Positions 61,073 to 64,000 of a DNA stretch of 64,000 bases are shown one piece after another. Under the pieces are notes generated by a model that made no database searches, was not told the origin of the DNA, and was given only the letters and a program-made list of their open reading frames with translations. Position numbers and translations under genes: made by a program. The stretch comes from an uncultured Eubacteriales bacterium (GTDB lineage: Bacteria > Bacillota > Clostridia > TANB77 > CAG-508), in the NCBI GenBank assembly GCA_902492015.1, contig CABUJR010000004.1, positions 1 to 64,000 of the forward strand, in the 5' to 3' direction. Every line of letters starts with the position of its first letter. The first letter of the stretch is position 1.

Positions 61073-61435
61073 TTAAAATATTATATTAATAAATTCATCA
61101 ATGAAATTTTTTGTAAAAAATATTTCCTCGTTGTATTCAAAACCAAATATTTTTTCAAAATTTCTTTTGGAAAGAGTTTCGTTTCTATGGTCTAGAGCAT
61201 ATTTCATAGCCATTCGTATTTGAATTTTATTAAAGTTTGGATAAAGCTTTATAATTTCATCAATAACATCTTCTAATACATAAAATTCATTTCCAGATGA
61301 TATTATAATTTGAATTGTTTTATTCAAAAGTTTAGTACCACTTAATTTAAAGCTAAATCCCAAAGAACGAAATTTATTATTAATTTCTAAAACCTGTTTT
61401 CGTGAAATTATATATTTTACACAATTACCTTTCAT
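61073..61435 (-). CDS. Spo0A C-terminal-domain-like DNA-binding protein (element 2)
   Basis: 120 residues, homologous over its length to the element 1 protein: FRSLGFSFKLSGTKLLNKTIQII, VLEDVIDEIIKLYPNFNKIQIRMAMKYALDHRNE and IFGFEYNEEIFFTKNFIDEFINII. The match to the Spo0A DNA-binding domain is clearer here. No receiver domain. AAGGAT lies 9 bases before ATG. The TGCAT-N3-ATGCA palindrome (61646-61664) and RNA B lie upstream, the same order as in element 1. Confidence 0.78.
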   Translation of the reverse strand: MKGNCVKYIISRKQVLEINNKFRSLGFSFKLSGTKLLNKTIQIIISSGNEFYVLEDVIDEIIKLYPNFNKIQIRMAMKYALDHRNETLSKRNFEKIFGFEYNEEIFFTKNFIDEFINIIF

Positions 61436-61645
61436 AGTTTATTTATCCTTACTTTAAGAATTTGTTAGTTTTAATTAATATGCAAAGACTAATTATCTTT
61501 TGTAAGAACAAATATAGTATAACAAAAACGAGTTTACATAACAAAAAACTCTTTTTTACGCAATACGCAAAAAAGAGACAATTTTTAATATAAAAATATT
61601 AATATTTGTGCAATTATGAGAAAATAAGTATTACTTTTAAAAAGT

Positions 61646-61664
61646 TTTTGCATTTAATGCAAAA
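61646..61664. promoter_or_regulatory. Palindromic operator candidate, element 2
   Basis: Perfect dyad TTTTGCAT-TTA-ATGCAAAA just beyond the 3' end of RNA B, sharing TGCAT-N3-ATGCA with 52036-52058. Confidence 0.7.
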
Positions 61665-62096
61665 TAGTAAAATAAGAAAACACAGGTACAGCTAATGACA
61701 GCTAAAACGAAACCTGTGTTTATAGGATAATAAGACTATTGCCGTAGCTTATTATCTATATTAATTATATAATAAAAATCAATAATTTTCAATTAATATT
61801 TGCAAAATGAAAAAGGGGAAAATATTTCCCCTAAATTACGAATGGTTTCCTATCTAACTGGAAGTCCTGGAGTACCGTCCGTCACAAATATAATATGCTG
61901 TCATTTTTCTGTTTTTCCTCTCGAGAATTCTATATAAGTAGACATCAATTAACTATATACGAGAGGAAACACTTATAGGTTTAGACTTGTATATAATAAA
62001 ATCAGACACGGCAATGCCTGATATAATTGATTCAAGCATTGCTTGTGAATGGTTTTATTATTAAGCTCTAAAGAGCCATTCGAAAACTATATAGTT
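61665..62096 (-). ncRNA. Structured non-coding RNA B (about 430 nt)
   Basis: Homologue of RNA A. Promoter at 62103-62131. Terminator stem of 10 bp (61712-61721 with 61678-61687), then a U-rich tract. Kissing pair: loop TTGCCG in the hairpin 62001-62022 and loop CGGCAA in the hairpin 61726-61756 (minus strand). Terminator loop 61694-61702 pairs with 61897-61905 (9 bp). A hairpin at 61814-61832 matches 52200-52219 of A. The A-C mismatch in the 62001-62022 stem becomes a G-U wobble if read on the minus strand, agreeing with promoter direction. Confidence 0.75.
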
Positions 62097-62102
62097 ATAT
62101 TA

Positions 62103-62131
62103 ATTATAACATAAAATGGGCTAAAATTCAA
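62103..62131 (-). promoter_or_regulatory. Promoter of RNA B
   Basis: Minus strand TTGAAT (62126-62131), 17-base spacer, TATAAT (62103-62108). Confidence 0.8.
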
Positions 62132-62161
62132 ATCATAGAAGAACTACGAGACTTTTAAAAA

Positions 62162-62190
62162 TTGAAAAAAGTGTTAAAAAATGGTATAAT
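62162..62190 (+). promoter_or_regulatory. Promoter of XRE regulator, element 2
   Basis: TTGAAA (62162-62167), 17-base spacer, TATAAT (62185-62190); same layout as 52562-52590. Confidence 0.85.
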
Positions 62191-62223
62191 TAAAATGTAT
62201 ATATTTTTTAAGGGAGAATTATT

Positions 62224-62925
62224 ATGGTACAATTTAATAAAGTAGAATTTGGTAAGAAGTTAAGGGAAGCAAGAATAAAAAAAGATTATTCTTTAGAATA
62301 TGTTGCTAAGATTTTAGGAAAAACACCAAGTACAGTAAGTAGATATGAAAATGGTCAAATAATTCCAAACGCAAAAATAATAAATAAAGTTTGCGATATA
62401 TTAGATATTTATTATGAAGATTTATATAGAGAAAATGCTGAAAGAATAGTGAATACAGAGAACAGCAAGAATCCATTTAATGTAGAAAAATTATATTTAT
62501 ACTATTTAGGATATAGAACTAAAAATAAAATAGATACTTTTAAACTTGTTATGAATTTAAAGGAAAAAAACGATTATATTGAGGTTAAAATATCAGATTA
62601 TAAAACAAAGAAAATAATATTAATAGGTCATATTTTAGCTGATAATTTTATAGCAACTATTAGAACGGAAAATTATAAAGCAAATTATCCTCGACTTGAA
62701 ACAAATCAAATAATTCTTAACATATCAGGAGGAACTAATGGTTTAATAAGAGGAATAATGCTATGTACTAATGGAGAATATGTACCTAATATAAAAAAAT
62801 GTATTGTATCAAAAAAAGATATGACTTTTAATGATGACATATTAAATTATTTAAAGTTAGATGCTGATGAAAAGAAAAGATTCTTGAAAACTAATATTTG
62901 GCAAGTCAATATAAGTAGAGTATAA
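62224..62925 (+). CDS. XRE-family regulator with conserved C-terminal domain (element 2)
   Basis: 233 residues. Helix-turn-helix at about 5-65 (EFGKKLREARIKKDYSLEYVAKILGKTPSTVSRYENG) and the same C-terminal domain as the element 1 regulator (KNPFNVEKLYLYY, IGHILADNFIATI, NYPRLETNQIILNISGG, NGEYVPNIKKCIVSK). The recognition helices differ, so the two may read different operators. AAGGGAG precedes ATG. Divergent from RNA B. Confidence 0.85.
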   Translation: MVQFNKVEFGKKLREARIKKDYSLEYVAKILGKTPSTVSRYENGQIIPNAKIINKVCDILDIYYEDLYRENAERIVNTENSKNPFNVEKLYLYYLGYRTKNKIDTFKLVMNLKEKNDYIEVKISDYKTKKIILIGHILADNFIATIRTENYKANYPRLETNQIILNISGGTNGLIRGIMLCTNGEYVPNIKKCIVSKKDMTFNDDILNYLKLDADEKKRFLKTNIWQVNISRV

Positions 62926-62946
62926 ACTTAAAGGTTATTTTTCAAT

Positions 62947-62974
62947 AAAAAGAAGCTGTAGTAAGCTTCTTTTT
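62947..62974 (+). terminator. Terminator after XRE regulator, element 2
   Basis: 10-bp stem AAAAAGAAGC/GCTTCTTTTT, 8-nt loop, T-run. Confidence 0.85.
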
Positions 62975-63080
62975 ATATATTATTAATGTAATACTAAAAT
63001 AACTTTTCAAATTTGCACCCAAAAATCACGAATCTTATATCTATTAAATGAAAAATATTTTTGAAAGGAGAAAATATATT

Positions 63081-63626
63081 TTGAAAGACATAATAGAAAA
63101 AGTGCAAAGAGGAGATGAAGAAGCTTTTAGAGAATTAACACAGCTAATAGGAAACGATTTGTATAGAGTTGCTAGAACAAGATTAAAAGATATTGATGAT
63201 ATAAATGATGCGATTCAAAATACAATGATATATACATATAGACATATAAAAAAAATAAAGAATATTGAGTCTTTTAAAAGTTGGATGTTACATATTTTAA
63301 TTAATGAATGCAATAAAATTTACAATAAAAATAAAAGAAATAATAATTTGTTTAGCAAATTAGCTGTTAATTCTGAAAAAAGCTTGTACGATAATTCAAT
63401 ACAAGTTGTTCAAGATAAAATGAATTTTGAAGCTCTTATAGAGAAATTGAATTATGAAGAAAAGCTTGTAATAACTTTGCACTACAATAGTCAATTATCT
63501 TGTAGTCAAATTGCAAAAATTTTAAATATGAGTACGAACACAATAAAAAGCAGATTGACACGAGGAGTAAAAAAATTAAAGAAGTTTTATGAGGAGGTAA
63601 ACTTAGATGAAACAAAAAGAATTTGA
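63081..63626 (+). CDS. ECF-type RNA polymerase sigma factor
   Basis: 181 residues. Region 2 (about 10-80, VQRGDEEAFRELTQLIGNDLYRVARTRLKDIDDINDAIQNTMI then YTYRHIKKI) and region 4 (about 115-170, LIEKLNYEEKLVITLHYNSQLSCSQIAKILNMSTNTIKSRLTRGVKKLK). TTG 63081 is preferred because AAAGGAG ends 10 bases upstream; ATG 63048 has no site. It overlaps the next gene by 20 bases, as sigma/anti-sigma pairs usually do. Confidence 0.92.
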   Translation: MKDIIEKVQRGDEEAFRELTQLIGNDLYRVARTRLKDIDDINDAIQNTMIYTYRHIKKIKNIESFKSWMLHILINECNKIYNKNKRNNNLFSKLAVNSEKSLYDNSIQVVQDKMNFEALIEKLNYEEKLVITLHYNSQLSCSQIAKILNMSTNTIKSRLTRGVKKLKKFYEEVNLDETKRI

Positions 63627-64000
63627 TGAAAAAATTTATAATTATTTTGCTGAAAATAGTGAAATTCCACAGAGTGTGAAAAATTCTATAAATAATACTA
63701 AGTTGAAGGAAAAAGAAAAAAATAAATTTAATATGTATAACTTTAATAAAGTAGCTGTTGCAACATTATCAATAGTTACGATATCAACAGGAATAGTTTT
63801 TGCAAAAGATATTGAAGAATTTGTAAAAAATATGTTTAATGATAAGCAAGGAATTGAGACTGCAATAGAGAATGGGTATTATTATGAAAATACATTATCA
63901 AACAATACTGTTTCACAGAATGTAAAAGTAAGTGCCCAAAATATGATAATGGATGATTACACATTAAATATAAATATTTTAGCAGAATTTGATGATAGTA
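63607..64000 (+). CDS. Anti-sigma factor, DUF4179-like (partial, runs off window)
   Basis: First 131 codons only. Short cytoplasmic N-terminus (KQKEFDEKIYNYFAENSEI then PQSVKNSINNTKLK), one membrane segment (VAVATLSIVTISTGIVFA, about 50-67), and the start of an extracellular domain. There GIETAIENGYYYEN and SAQNMIMDDYTLNINIL match DUF4179-type anti-sigma proteins. GAGGAGG lies about 7 bases before ATG 63607. Its stop lies beyond the window. Confidence 0.8.
   Translation, partial: MKQKEFDEKIYNYFAENSEIPQSVKNSINNTKLKEKEKNKFNMYNFNKVAVATLSIVTISTGIVFAKDIEEFVKNMFNDKQGIETAIENGYYYENTLSNNTVSQNVKVSAQNMIMDDYTLNINILAEFDDS

Larger units (their letters stand above)
60737..64000. mobile_element. Start of a second, related element in tandem (runs off window)
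   Basis: Directly after the attachment core it repeats the left-end plan of element 1: T-run hairpin, TTAAG-loop hairpin, TGCA-type repeats, Spo0A-C-like gene (-), palindrome, structured RNA (-), XRE gene (+). Integrase, relaxase and the right end are not in the window. Whether the sigma/anti-sigma pair at 63081 onward belongs to it is unknown. Confidence 0.7.

Overview
The window is very AT-rich (roughly 27% G+C by eye) chromosomal DNA of an anaerobic, probably spore-forming member of the Clostridia. The evidence is an electron-bifurcating-type [FeFe] hydrogenase operon, pyruvate formate-lyase with its activase, YlbJ and BofC-like sporulation proteins, ClpE, Mini-RNase III, IreB and RbgA. 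The closest style I know is uncultured gut Clostridia; that placement is inference.

Positions 1-51050 are mostly housekeeping genes in short operons separated by hairpin terminators. In order: ComEC-like hydrolase, BofC-like protein, clpE, a DUF3298-type protein with YibE/F, htrA, rnhB, two tandem pyrimidine-nucleoside phosphorylases and an M18 aminopeptidase, the hydrogenase operon hndA-hndC-hndD, ylbJ, mfd, a compositionally foreign gene, an SpoU methyltransferase, a DUF4364 gene, a kinase-like protein, pepF, dut, a two-component system, a sortase with a surface protein, pflBA, maf, trmL, two lipoproteins, an aluminium-resistance-type PLP enzyme, an operon with an acidic-repeat MinD-like protein, ireB-ruvX, a NUDIX hydrolase, rbgA and mrnC.

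At 51088-51162 lies tRNA-Glu(CTC). Its last 13 bases are repeated at 60724-60736 and bracket a 9.6 kb integrative mobilizable element (51163-60736). This element carries an integrase, an excisionase-like protein, a MobV relaxase, a hairpin-rich oriT candidate, regulators and one secreted cysteine-rich cargo protein. A second related element starts at 60737 and runs off the window, so two relatives are stacked at one tRNA.

The most interesting system is the left-end cassette that both elements share. It is a Spo0A-C-like DNA-binding protein (- strand), a TGCAT-N3-ATGCA palindrome, a roughly 435-nt structured non-coding RNA (- strand, with its own consensus promoter and terminator), and a divergent XRE regulator (+ strand). 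The two RNAs differ strongly in sequence but keep the same helices. A perfect 6-nt loop-loop (kissing) interaction and a long-range pseudoknot into the terminator loop are both preserved by compensatory base changes. Other unusual signals are three genes whose Shine-Dalgarno and start codon are separated by a perfect hairpin, a surface protein that ends right after its LPXTG motif, and a phosphorylase paralogue with an altered active-site lysine.
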